Positions 47,681-57,837 of a stretch of 64,000 bases of DNA are shown here, piece by piece. The notes under the pieces are model-generated. The model did not search any database and had not been told where the DNA came from. It saw nothing but the letters and a program-made list of their open reading frames with translations. The position numbers were made by a program, and so were the translations under genes. The DNA is from Marthasterias glacialis (lineage: Eukaryota; Echinodermata; Asteroidea; Forcipulatida; Asteriidae): positions 16,593,564-16,657,563 of the forward strand of contig OU452228.1 in NCBI GenBank assembly GCA_911728455.2, given 5' to 3'. Within the stretch, counting starts at the first letter, position 1. Every line of letters begins with the position of its first letter.

Positions 47681-48603
47681 CTAATAAGAAGATAACCCAA
47701 AATAATTCTAATTATGATCGCGTTCCCAATAGATGTAGGCCTACAGGCCTCCGCCCGATTCCTGGAGCTGCTTTTACACAACAAATCTTTAATAGACCGA
47801 TCCTTACGTGTTGACCAATCACAGCCTTGGCTACGCCATCGAAAGTCCGACAAAAGTCCGACAGGATAAAATCTTATTGGAAATTGTAAACATGTTGCTG
47901 CGCGCGTTCATGTTAGGCAGTGTGGCATTGAAGAGACGCAAATAGTGTACAGTGTTGATGTAGCCAATGCTGTGATTGGTCAATATGTTTAGGGGGTGGG
48001 GCTTAATGGGTCGGTCAGTTTACACCGAAACCACATTGTTTCTAGACATTTACTGGTGTAGATACGTCTTGAAAAGTGTATCATGAATTTGACTTGTTGC
48101 GTGCATTATCAATTTAAGAAAAATGTAGTATGTAATTCCGTAAGCATTACATTTTTGTTTATAAAAAAGTAGGGGGCAGGGAGGGAGAGCTAATGCACCG
48201 CCTGCCGCCCCTCCTTAAATTCACCACCTTTGTTATTTAGTGTGATTGACAAAAAGTGAAATGTAGACAATGTACGCATTGTCGATCACCTCGTTTTCAT
48301 CGTTGCTTGTTTGTTTTTTGTTGAACTATAATGGGAGACTTTTGAGACGCTGGCGGCAGCAGACACAACGGCCCTTTTTGACAGTTCTGATCATGCGTGC
48401 ACGTGCTAGGTATTGCGCATTTAGTTCTGAGCACGCGTACTACTGGTGAGAACTGCGAAAAGGGACCGTCCAAATGTCTCCCATTGGTTACCGTCATCTC
48501 CCCTTCCAATATTGTATGGAATATCCCGCAACTCCCCTCCCCCCATTTACGTCACTGTCTTTAAACAGAAAACTAAGTCGAATTTTGACATTCATGCACT
48601 TAC
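47681..48603. other. Intron between the two calcium-binding EGF exons
   Basis: No repeat or gene recognised apart from a G-rich tract at about 48170-48190 and TAGGCCTA at about 47737. Confidence 0.4.
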
Positions 48604-48738
48604 CCACACAATCCAACTCGCCATTCACGTAGGCAAATTTGAAGCCTACTGGACAAAGACACATGTAATTTCCATAGGTGTTTTTGCATCTCCTTCCAGC
48701 TCCACAGTTAGCAGTACCCATTTCACACTCATCAATAT
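48604..48738 (-). CDS. Calcium-binding EGF domain exon
   Basis: This 135-bp phase 1-1 exon has acceptor TTCCACAG and donor TGTGG/GTAAGT. The peptide opens with the calcium-binding signature DIDEC. It carries CKNTYGNYMC, which fits the Asp/Asn beta-hydroxylation pattern Cx[DN]xxxx[FY]xC, and it has six cysteines ending at LDC. Such domains bind calcium at the interface between tandem EGFs and stiffen extracellular rods. The next exon downstream is a second domain of the same class, consistent with a tandem pair. Confidence 0.93.
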
Positions 48739-49082
48739 CTGTGGAATAGGAATAATCAAACGTAAGCACCATTAGTTCAATTGTTGTTGTTCTAATAAAA
48801 ATAACAATAATAATAAAATGGTGCAACGCACTTTAAACATTATATATATAAATAATTTTAAAAAAGCTTTAAAAAAATCTCTCTGTGGAATGCGCCCACT
48901 AAAGCTGCAGTAGCATAACTAGGATTATCACTTAAACCACTCAAAAAGTTTTTAAATTTCTTTTCCAAATTTCTTTAAGCCAGCAAATTGAATGTTTTAC
49001 CCATCAGCTGTATCTATTTTACTGCAGTGTCCTATTAATAAGCCCGAGAGGGCGCTCTTTACGGTGGTGTGCTCTTTACAAC

Positions 49083-49436
49083 GACAGCGTCAACAGCAAC
49101 AACAGTGGCAACAGCACCAATTGCAGTAACAGTAACAGCACCGAGAAATATCAACAGCAACAGCAACAAAAGTAGTTGCAACAACAACAGTAACAACAGC
49201 AATGAGAAATATCAACAGCAACATAAGCAGCAATAACAACTACAATAACAGCAGCAACAGCATGCAAAAACAGAACCAGCAGCAAGGGCGGCAGCAGCGG
49301 CGGCGGCGGCGACGGAAGCGGCAGCAGCAGCAGTAACAACAACAACAACAACAACAACTACTACTACTACTACAATAACAACAACCACCACCACCACCAC
49401 CACCACAACACTAATAAAAATAATAATAATAATAAT
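49083..49436. repeat. CAACAG/CAGCAA/CGG/CTA/CCA trinucleotide array in an intron
   Basis: About 350 bp of imperfect trinucleotide repeats, mainly CAA and CAG. A CGG cluster lies at about 49292-49315, then CTA, then (CCA)n and (AAT)n. It lies in the 8-kb intron and is not coding in the gene's frame. The long Leu- or Val-rich minus frames here are artefacts of the repeat. Confidence 0.9.
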
Positions 49437-50597
49437 CTTGGCTTACATGGAAGGCATCCTTAACCATACAATTAAAATAATCTAAACATTGTTGAGTATA
49501 AACTATTCGCTGAAGACTACTGTAGTCATTGCCTATTTTATACTACTTTACATGCAGCTATGAAAAAGTTAAATATTTCTGGAAGAACCATTTATGTTTC
49601 GGTCACATAATTTGTACTTAAATTACAATACGTATCCCTCTCAAATCCAAATCTAAAAACCCATGACTGATAATGATGTCCCCAAGTTGGTTCTCTTTGT
49701 ACTGTAAGTAAGCTTTACGTGGGACTTTACCCAGTAGCCGCTGGTCAAACTCAAAAATAGCAGAATTAATCTAAACCATGTCGATTGCCACCTGTTTATT
49801 TTCATCCTTTTTTCCCTCCGTGGGGGGCACAATAAAAACAGCCTCGTTTACGTCAACCCTCATCTGAAGCTCTCTGATGACGAATTTCCTTTCAAAAAAA
49901 TTTCAATTTTTGTCTTTTGAAAATGCAATCAATGTCGGTAAGCAATTTCCATGTTTAACAGTAAATCGAAAATAAATCTTCTAATATTACACATGGGCGG
50001 TCAAATGATAGAAACATTTCCCGTACTCCTAAAATAACCAAGATTGTTGATGCAAATCCCGGAAATGTAGCAACATTCGAAATTAATGCCGAAAAAGTAC
50101 AACAGGCATTTAATTTCGATTACGCTCGATAATACCCCCAACTTACAGAAATAATACGTTTGAAATAAAACTGCCGCATCCCAAAGCGATCAAACTGGAG
50201 CTTCCAGTCAGCTGCACCCTGCGGAAGTTACCAAAAATAGACGGGCAATGCAGAGCATGTGACATTACATGAAATTTTGGCTGGTAACTTCACTGGGCTA
50301 CGCAATATTAGTTTTGGCTTAACTGCTTTTGAAAAATTGTACGCAGAAAAATTGTACGCTAGGTGTTATACGTTGCTTTCACGTGGTGGTATTTCCCTTT
50401 CACCTGGTTGCCAGCACTTTAATAACTGGCGGCCACCACTTAATAACTGGCGGCCGCTTAATATTTTACTTCCAAGTCTGAAGAGAAAAACTACCACTGT
50501 GAAAGAGAAATACTCCTACGTGTAAGAGAAACGCAACATGGCACTATACTGGGCTTGATAGAGCCGATTCACTCGGATTTGCCGCACGCTTTGTCAG
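49437..50597. other. Intronic sequence
   Basis: No exon recognised. A 19-bp tandem duplication with TTAATAACTGGCGGCC lies at 50418-50459, and an adjacent GAAAAATTGTACGC pair at 50328-50358. Confidence 0.35.
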
Positions 50598-51063
50598 GGG
50601 TGCACTACACTAAATAGAGTGAAATCCATGCACCGAGCTAAAATGTAAGCCCACAACTGTTTCTGTAAATCAAAGATTTGAAGGTCCTTGCTTTTATGGA
50701 TTGTTGAAAAATGACCCAATGTTGTGCCCCTGGGGCTGTTAACTTTCATCCTGGAGCATTTTGGGTAGACTGGCCCTCTAAAAATTGCCCTTTTTCGCAA
50801 AACAGTGTAGGGTCATTTTCCCAAGATGGAGTCTTATCTGGCCAGTTTACTCGTTCAGGGGTGTTTTTATTTTTGATCACCCTACAAAAAATTCCCAACG
50901 GCTAACCTACTAAAAATTGAAAAGAAAAATGTAGATCAGATGTAAGAAAATATGTTTGATTTGTTTTCTAGATGCTGAGAGTCTTTAAGTATTTTTTGAG
51001 TACTTTTGAATATTTAGCATTTAGCATTGGTTGCTATCAGAGTTTATTTAGTGTGGTGCACCC
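50598..51063. mobile_element. GGGTGCACTACAC MITE, long copy (466 bp)
   Basis: The left end GGGTGCACTACACTAAAT and the right end ATTTAGTGTGGTGCACCC form an 18-bp inverted repeat with one mismatch. The first 120 bp match the short copy at 34391-34528. The interior is open for 64 codons on plus (MTQCCAPGAVNF) without a recognisable transposase. Confidence 0.75.
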
Positions 51064-51471
51064 TATCGGGCCTGTCAAACATTCGTACACGGCGCCCTCT
51101 GGAGCCCAAAAAATTGTCTCAACTTTGCACCACTATTTGTTGGTGGTTAAAAAGTTGATTGGTCAAACGGCTCATAGTGTTTATCCCTTGGAAACATCAC
51201 TCCCAATTGTAGGTGCGTGTTGTTTTTTTCAAAGCTGTTCTTAATGGTTTTAATCCTTGCTATAATAATTTCCTCTTTTCGTGTCCCCCCCCCCACCCCA
51301 ATTCTGTTTTCTCTTCGCAATAACAGCTGCAAAACAGACGTAGAAATAAGTACTTGATATCAATCAGACGCCTGATAGTAATCAAATAATGTTAAATTGT
51401 AATGTTCCTTGTTTAATTGATTGCATTGCACTTCGCAAAGCTGCTGAATGGTACAAGTTGTTTCTAAAGTT

Positions 51472-51560
51472 GTTTTTGTTTGTTTGTTTGTTTGTTTGTT
51501 TGTTTGTTTGTTTGTTTGTTTGTTTGTTTGTTTGTTTGTTTGTTTGTTTTTTGTTTTTTG
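51472..51560. repeat. (TTTG)n microsatellite
   Basis: About 18 uninterrupted copies of TTTG, followed by T- and G-runs. The long Phe/Val/Cys/Leu frame across it is an artefact. Confidence 0.95.
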
Positions 51561-53797
51561 TTTTTTTTGGGGGGGAGTGGGGGGATTTTTGAAGGAGCAG
51601 TATACTACGTAAGAGAGCCGATATGGAATATCCGACGTTTTCTAATATAGGGGGACAGCTGATACATTTACTTATTATTTACTTCCAAAACTCTGAGAAT
51701 AAGCCGTCCCCTTCTCATTGTTGGTCTGATGGCTTTGTGTTTGGCTGAAATTCAAAATGGCCGTGCAATGTCTAATAGCCTTTAAAAACAAAAGCAGGCT
51801 AAAAAAGGTCTTTAAAATTTATCAGAAATGAGTTTGTGGTGTGGTTGTTGAATTATTTCACTCTATTGCGTCGTTGGAAAACAATGTCATCAATGTGTAG
51901 CATATGGTTGTTTAGCAGCGTCGTATTGAGAAGTATCACATGCAAAGGTGCCTGATGACACTGTTCAATTTCGATAGTTGTAATGGGGAGGGGGTAGTTC
52001 GTCCTGCCACAGTTTCACAAGCTTCGCTTTGACTTGGTGCTAGAAACAACATCCAAGCTTCTGATAAGAGAGCTGTGTTGTTGTTATTAACTTATGTCAA
52101 AAAAGCAGGCCAGGAAGTCTTGGTGAGGGCTTTTCAAGCTCCGAGGGACCAACGGAAGTATTACTTTGCGGATGCTGGCTATTTTCAGTGAAAATTGGCA
52201 TTTCCAATCACATCATTATGAATAATGCAATGCCTCCTTCGGTAAGTCTTCTCACATGATGTGTACGGTGTAGTCTAGAGAGTGGGTCTCGTGATGTAAC
52301 GGGACATCACGGGCATCACGTTAAGGGACAGCCTACATCGCCTTAAAGCTGGATTTATTGGTCGTATCGATCAAGTAGGGCGCCCTCTATTGAGTTTTGA
52401 TAATAAAGGGGTGTGTCGCGTGAGTCAGATTGGTTTAAGTGGTATGGTGCCCTGTCTTTCACCTCTTATGACGCTGGTATGAATCCCATCTCTTACCGGA
52501 GCCCGCATGTGGATTGGGTTTCCATTCCGTAACTGATTAATAATGGATTAATAACGCCCTAAGTTAAGATTTTCCTCCCGCATTCATAAATTGTACATTT
52601 CTTTACCGTCTACTCCACACAGGTATCGTATGGCCTTCGGGTTACACTATCACTTTAAGCCGATCTTCTTATTATTTTGTAAGACGTTTTGCCTTTCTTG
52701 CTCAAAATGAAAAATGTCCTTTATTTTTCGGAACAATGAATCTGCAAAGTTGATTGAAAGCAACAGAAAGAATTGCACTCCATTCCAGAAGTAGACATGG
52801 TAATAGTAATACTTCCCCATGTTTCAATAGTCTTGAACCGATGAGTATTATTATTCAATCAAGGACATTTCGTATATGCAGAAATGGTGATTAATTGGAG
52901 CTAGCGGGTTGGACCTGATGGACGTGATTTAATATCAGGATCCCGACAATAATTCATTTTTATTGTTTTCTTAACTACCACTCATCAATGGCAGATGCTT
53001 TCGTGCAATACCTCAAGTAAAAGATTTTAACTTTCTCAAATATTCTTTAAAGAATGGCTATTGGAACCTAAAACCACAATCTTGGGTCAAATCGGCGAAA
53101 AAATTGACCAAGAATCTTTAATCTACACAGGTGTAAACGCTACTTATCGAATGATCTTAACGGTGAAATACAACAGCCCTTTGGTTTTATAAAGAAAAAT
53201 AAAATCATTCTAATTCTCGAGTTCTTCAACAAACAAACCATATACAACCAAACAGATTCGGTGTAGAAAATACCGTAAATAATTTCACCCAAGGATTGGT
53301 ATACCGGTGAACTTCGAAAGTCACGTTCGATAGTTACTATTCTTGTCATACTATTATGTAATTATGTATCAAATTGACAATGGTATTGTTCATATTGGAA
53401 AAACAAAATTGTACGAAATGGTGTAATTTGTACACGGCTTTCTTGAACAGGTACTAACGCTTAGAATCTTATAGCCAGGTATTTTGAAAGAAAACATAAT
53501 GAACAGCCCTGGAAGGACACACACAAAAAAAAATACTTACAACAATCGAGCAAGAGTAGGAAAACAACGACAAAAGAATACGAAGACCAATGACAATAAA
53601 CTGCAGGGACACATGAATGGATGCTATACAAAAACAACATAGAGCAACATAATACGGTGTATAGCAAAGAAAAAAAGACAAAAACATACTGACGAAATAC
53701 CACTAAAAACTTGCCATAGAATCACGTATAGTAAATACAAACATAAGAATATATTATATTCTTATAATATATAAAATAAGGATGAGCAAAGAAAGTT
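51561..53797. other. Intronic sequence
   Basis: No exon recognised on either strand. TGATGTAACGGGACATCACGGGCATCACGTTAAGGGA at about 52293-52329 has short repeated ATCACG words. A CTCF-like core in inverse orientation (GGCGCCCTCT) lies at 52379-52388. Confidence 0.35.
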
Positions 53798-53872
53798 GGG
53801 CTTATGCCGGACTTGAACCCGCGACCTATCGAATACCGTACGAGCGCTCTAACCAACTGAGCTAACCAGCCC
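53798..53872 (-). tRNA. tRNA-like sequence (Thr-GGT-like), probably a pseudogene or SINE head
   Basis: The minus strand reads GGGCTGGTTAGCTCAGTTGG through a D-arm, a loop with putative anticodon GGT, and GCGGGTTCAAGTCCGGC to CCC. A-box and B-box elements are intact. Pairing is imperfect: two acceptor positions are weak, one T-stem pair is a G-G clash, and two anticodon-stem pairs fail. This argues against a functional tRNA. AT-rich palindromes containing TATTCTTATA flank it on both sides (53743-53765 and 53909-53951), so it may be part of a tRNA-derived mobile element. Confidence 0.5.
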
Positions 53873-54522
53873 TGTGCTAGGTGGGGGTCCAGTCAGAAAG
53901 CAAACCATATTCTTATAGTATAATATATTATAACAATACAATTATAAGAATACAATACTCATGTTTATAATAATTGTAAACATGATAATTGTATATCTCA
54001 CAGTTACACGCGTGTATTTCACTATATTCCATTTAAACCATGCATGGAAGTACTGCACACAAGTTTTCCGACCTTTTGTAGGTTGAAAGGATTGAAAGTA
54101 AACATCAACCAGCTACGTGTGAATCAAGGCTTAGGTTGGTTGTTGCTGATCAATCGAAAATGGCGACCGAAACTATGATTTCCGTTCGGGGTGCCTGGGA
54201 ATCGATAGGTTCTAGACATTCGGAAGCAGTCAATGTTGGTGGACCATGAAAGTGTGTGTTAAGGGAGGGTCCACGGTGTCTGTTGGAGTTGTTAAGTTCA
54301 TGTTTTATAGGTTATCCCTATATCAGACAGGAGGCAGTATAGGATGTGCAGACAACACATTGCGTGCAAAGTGAATGATCACATTCGGGACATTGTCATT
54401 ACCAATGTTCGGGTTTTGTAATTGGTTTTCAAGAGCTAATACTGGGTGAGAAACACATCATATCCAGGATTGAGTAAAGCAAGGGGCGTGTAAGGGCGCG
54501 CGCGCGTTTGTGTGTTGTGTGT
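53873..54522. other. Intronic sequence
   Basis: AT-rich palindromes near 53905-53955, then nothing recognised. A GCGCGCGCGC run lies at about 54496-54506. Confidence 0.35.
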
Positions 54523-54733
54523 CAGCGGCGTGGCCAGGATTTTGTCACTGTGCACGGAGGGCATTGCTTTTTAGTGGGGGTGGGGGTGAGGGTGGGGGGT
54601 GGGGGCGGACAGATACCATGTTTTTTTTATGAATTACATGTATCTACATTTTTTATGGGGGGGGGCACCATGGGGCACTGGAAATGTATGAGAAGCACGT
54701 GCCACGTACCCCTGCCCTTGGCTACGCCGTATG
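54523..54733. mobile_element. CAGCGGCGTGGCCAG MITE (hAT-like)
   Basis: The left end CAGCGGCGTGGCCAGGATTT and the right end TTGGCTACGCCGTATG are related inverted ends; the right end has an extra base. The interior has G runs and is non-coding. No target duplication is visible. Confidence 0.5.
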
Positions 54734-55801
54734 CATGCATTGGGGCTGCTCCGTTTTTGCTAAAACGGTTGTTTTATCCTCCAAACGAAACTGAATACTT
54801 TGAAACACAAAGTGGCTGCAAATAATAGAGCAAATGTCCCTGTGTACATCGCTCTGATGGGCATGCAGCGGGTTTAACCTACTGGGTAGTATATCTGCAG
54901 GGACTTCATTTTAAGTAAAGTGTCCCGGTTTTAAATTTTGAATCTTTTGTTTCACACTTTTCCTCGTTCTATCCCATTCATTTCATAATGGAGAAAAAAC
55001 ACATTTTCATACTGAGGAAGTATATTCCGGTCACATGCACCTGTTGATGTTTGGTAATCTGCATTTCTTTCCCCAGACTATAAAAATATACATAATAATA
55101 ATAATAATTGTAATAACTACCCAGACAGTTATAATCATAGGCACCATCTTGTTTCTTCATTCACCAGCCGTAAATGCTCTCCAATGTTTGTTTTGTGGCC
55201 TTCTTTTTTCAAGTGTCCGACGCAAACTCATTTCCCCCAATGTTTACAAGGACACTGGTTCTATTAGTGCGGATCTTTTGTTAAATTCACGCACTTCCGA
55301 TTGTGCCATCAATCAAAACGACAACAAATCCAGGAAAACAAGTCGGAATGGCCCATCGATTGTCCGCGCACAGCAGTGCCCCGTTGCTTCACCGGTTGGC
55401 GTGACAAACCACCGCAACGCAGCTGCTCACACACAGCACACTTATCCACAAGTGGGTCTATTTAGGGCTGTGTCATATATTTATTTATACACTTATGGTG
55501 AAAGTACATCTTCAATGAAATACAAAAATTCCTACCAACCTGTCCAAATTCCACCAGATTTTTTGCTCACTTCTTTTTCGAAAAAAAGAACAAGAAAAGT
55601 AACAAGCGGTTTAGTTGGGTTACTCTTGGGATTTTGCGCACATTCTTATTGGGTTTATTACGATGGAGGCAATCGAAATAAGCCACTGTGATTTGCAGGA
55701 TCTTCGAATGCTATTTCTTTTGACTTTGTTTATTGCAGTCACCTCACTTGAATCATTAGGACAGTTAAAACTACCCAAAGGTTCAGTTTGTCAGGGAAGT
55801 A
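54734..55801. other. Intronic sequence with the longest open frame of the window
   Basis: A 218-codon plus-strand frame runs 55035-55691. It begins with an isoleucine-rich run encoded by an (ATA/ATT) microsatellite and then reads polar and unremarkable. No domain, splice border or conservation cue supports it. I regard it as chance, antisense to an intron. Confidence 0.3.
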
Positions 55802-56073
55802 CAGGGGTGGATCCAGGGGGGGGCGTGTAGGGCGCACGCCCCCTATTTTTCCTTTAAAAAAAACAAGATATCATCCCGCCCACTTGCAATGAGAAATAAA
55901 CTCTCGACATTATACTTCAATATTCACTGTAATGTCAAACAATAAGAGGGGCGGGTAAAAAACGATACGCGCTTGCAGTTGCCACAAAAACATGCCTTCA
56001 ATCATCATTTGCTGCTTGATCGGTAAATTCCCCCCCCCCCCCCCCAGTTCGGAAAATCCTGGATCCGCCCCTG
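55802..56073. mobile_element. CAGGGGTGGATCCAGG MITE (272 bp)
   Basis: The ends CAGGGGTGGATCCAGG and CCTGGATCCGCCCCTG are 16-bp inverted repeats with one mismatch. The sequence AAGTA flanks both sides (55797-55801 and 56074-56078). Inside, a G run near the left end and a C run near the right end mirror each other. This terminus is common among hAT-type MITEs of marine invertebrates, as I recall. Confidence 0.75.
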
Positions 56074-56733
56074 AAGTAAACCACTTCATTGTTAAAACTC
56101 AATAAGTGTGCGAGTGTGGTTACGCACACCTCATTTTAGTATCGGTCAAATAAAATCAAAATAAAACGTTAGTAAAAAAAGAAACAATATTAAAAATAAA
56201 TTAAAAAAAAAAAAAAATCAAGCGAAATGATGTGTTTATCTGATTGTTACAAATCTACATTACGGGAGTTTTCTCTTCAGGAATGTCTATGAACAATTCA
56301 AATTATCCGCCTGAAAAAAGGGTAGTTGCATTATAACAGAGGCTGAAGTCAGAATGCAAAACACTAAACGGCCTTACGTCACGTAAAATATTCAAATTGC
56401 TTTTATCCCCGCACAGCTGTACTTTGGTATTCCCGATACCTGTCTCTTGTTTTCAAACACCTTGCAATCTACCACGGTTCAAGGGCAATGTGAACAGATA
56501 TCTTCTCTCTCTTTAAATTGTCTTCATTTTCTTGAAGCCTACACCCTGAGTGGCCCTTTGGCCTTTCGTTAGGCAATTTTTCATTGGAAACAAAAATACT
56601 GAAACTCAATTCGAATGAGCCGGCTCTACCTGGTGGCGCGTATTTGAAAGAAACAGAAACATCCAAACGAAGCAGTTGATTCATTTGAATGAAGTTAAGT
56701 AAGCGACAGACGAAGACGGTGCGTTTAATTTAC
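56074..56733. other. Intronic sequence just downstream of the first EGF exon
   Basis: Nothing recognised beyond an A-rich tract at about 56196-56217. Confidence 0.35.
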
Positions 56734-56850
56734 CTGTGCAGCCCAGTCCGTCCGGTAACAAGGCAAGGCCATCTGGACAGAAGCACGTGAAGCCATCTTC
56801 AAATTGAATGCAGCCAAACGAACAACGAGTTTCAGAACACCGGTCGTCAC
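56734..56850 (-). CDS. EGF-like domain exon (first visible exon of the matrix gene)
   Basis: This is a 117-bp symmetric phase 1-1 exon between acceptor TTAACAG and donor CAG/GTAAAT. It encodes one EGF domain with six cysteines in the usual spacing (DDRCSETRCSFGC, then FTCFC, then LGC). The position that is Asp/Asn in the beta-hydroxylation consensus is Gln here (CIQFEDGFTC), and the exon begins DDRC rather than DxDEC. It is therefore probably not a calcium-binding EGF. It lies 8 kb upstream of the next exon, so membership in the same gene is inferred from strand, phase and domain type. It could instead be the end of a neighbouring EGF gene. Confidence 0.85.
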
Positions 56851-57660
56851 CTGTTAATAAAATATGATCAAAATAATCAAGTAACAATTATTAAAGTCTC
56901 TTGTGACACGTTGTTTTGATGTAATAAAAAACGACTTTGTTTTTGACAACATCCCTTGTTGAAAATATCCCTGTTCATGTTAACCCCCCTTCCTCCACAC
57001 ACACAAACTCTCTCTATTTTTGTTTCTTTCTTCTTCTGTGTAATGTTTATTTCACTCCATTGATTTATTTAATTTTTGTAGAAACTACACTAGATACAAG
57101 TTGCAAGGAAATACAAAAACACAAAACTGCCATCAAAAGATGTATACATCAGGGCCCCTGTGAAAAAAAAATTATATAAATAAAATATCATAGTTAAAAT
57201 AAGTTATTAAAAGGAGAAAACAAGAGTAACTAATGTGGTTGAAATAATTACATTAAAGAATAATTTTCTAAATCAGCCTCAACCATGAACAAATCATCCA
57301 AAATAAAACTGGCCCTAACACCAGAACTAATTTGCACCATATTAATGATTTAGCCAAAATACTGGTCATGGTGACATTCAAAGTATACTTAGTCACAAAC
57401 AACTCTTCTTCTTCTTTTTTCATTTCAATTGGCATTTCGGTATACAGACTTGTGTGAAATTTCAAGGACTTTAGCTGTGAATAAAAAATAAAAATAACTT
57501 GTTGAGTATTCTTCCTGCCATTTAAACGTGATCACGTCAATTCCTGTGATCACTTTTTTTCATCAAGATGGTGATAACAAATAATATCAACCTTGCATCA
57601 GCGTTGGCCTTGATCACGACACGACCCGAGTCATCTGGGAAATATCACGGATCTATTTAG

Positions 57661-57837
57661 ACCAATAATTGCTCAAGACTAAGTAATAACATTTATTTGA
57701 GGAATGCTAAAATGAGGAACCTTATCAACACTGTCATAAATTGTTAAAGGTATTGTACAATGAATGATTGGTGATGATGGATAAAATTATACTGATAATT
57801 GCTTTAAGACTTAGTAATAACATTCATTTGAGGAATT
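57661..57837. repeat. Direct repeat of about 48 bp, spaced 130 bp
   Basis: GATAATTGCTTTAAGACTTA-type sequence followed by GTAATAACATTCATTTGAGG occurs at 57664-57708 and 57794-57837 with few mismatches. This is a simple local duplication. Confidence 0.7.

Larger units (their letters stand above)
40672..56850 (-). other. Multi-exon gene for a secreted EGF/CILP-FAM171-like/CCP matrix protein (5' end missing)
   Basis: Eleven exons on the minus strand can be chained with canonical GT-AG borders and one continuous frame of about 612 residues. Domain order is EGF, calcium-binding EGF, calcium-binding EGF, thrombospondin-type EGF, a beta-sandwich region spread over six exons, then one sushi/CCP domain and a stop. 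Nine of the ten junctions are phase 1, typical of shuffled extracellular modules; the junction 42185/41341 is phase 2. Introns run from about 230 bp to 8 kb. The first visible exon starts in phase 1, so coding sequence must lie upstream, including a signal peptide I could not locate. The exon chain is seen in the sequence. Localisation and matrix role follow from the domain families. The CILP/FAM171 assignment rests on recalled pattern only. Confidence 0.85.

Noticed and set aside
49151-49406. Leu- and Val-rich minus-strand frames
   Set aside because: Direct translation of trinucleotide repeats; not in frame with neighbouring exons and lacking splice sites.
51389-51592. Plus-strand frame with repeated Phe-Val-Cys-Leu
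   Set aside because: Product of the (TTTG)n microsatellite.
55035-55691. Longest open frame of the window (218 codons, plus strand)
   Set aside because: It opens on an ATA/ATT microsatellite, has no recognisable domain or splice signals, lies antisense in the 8-kb intron, and contains no pattern of a conserved protein.
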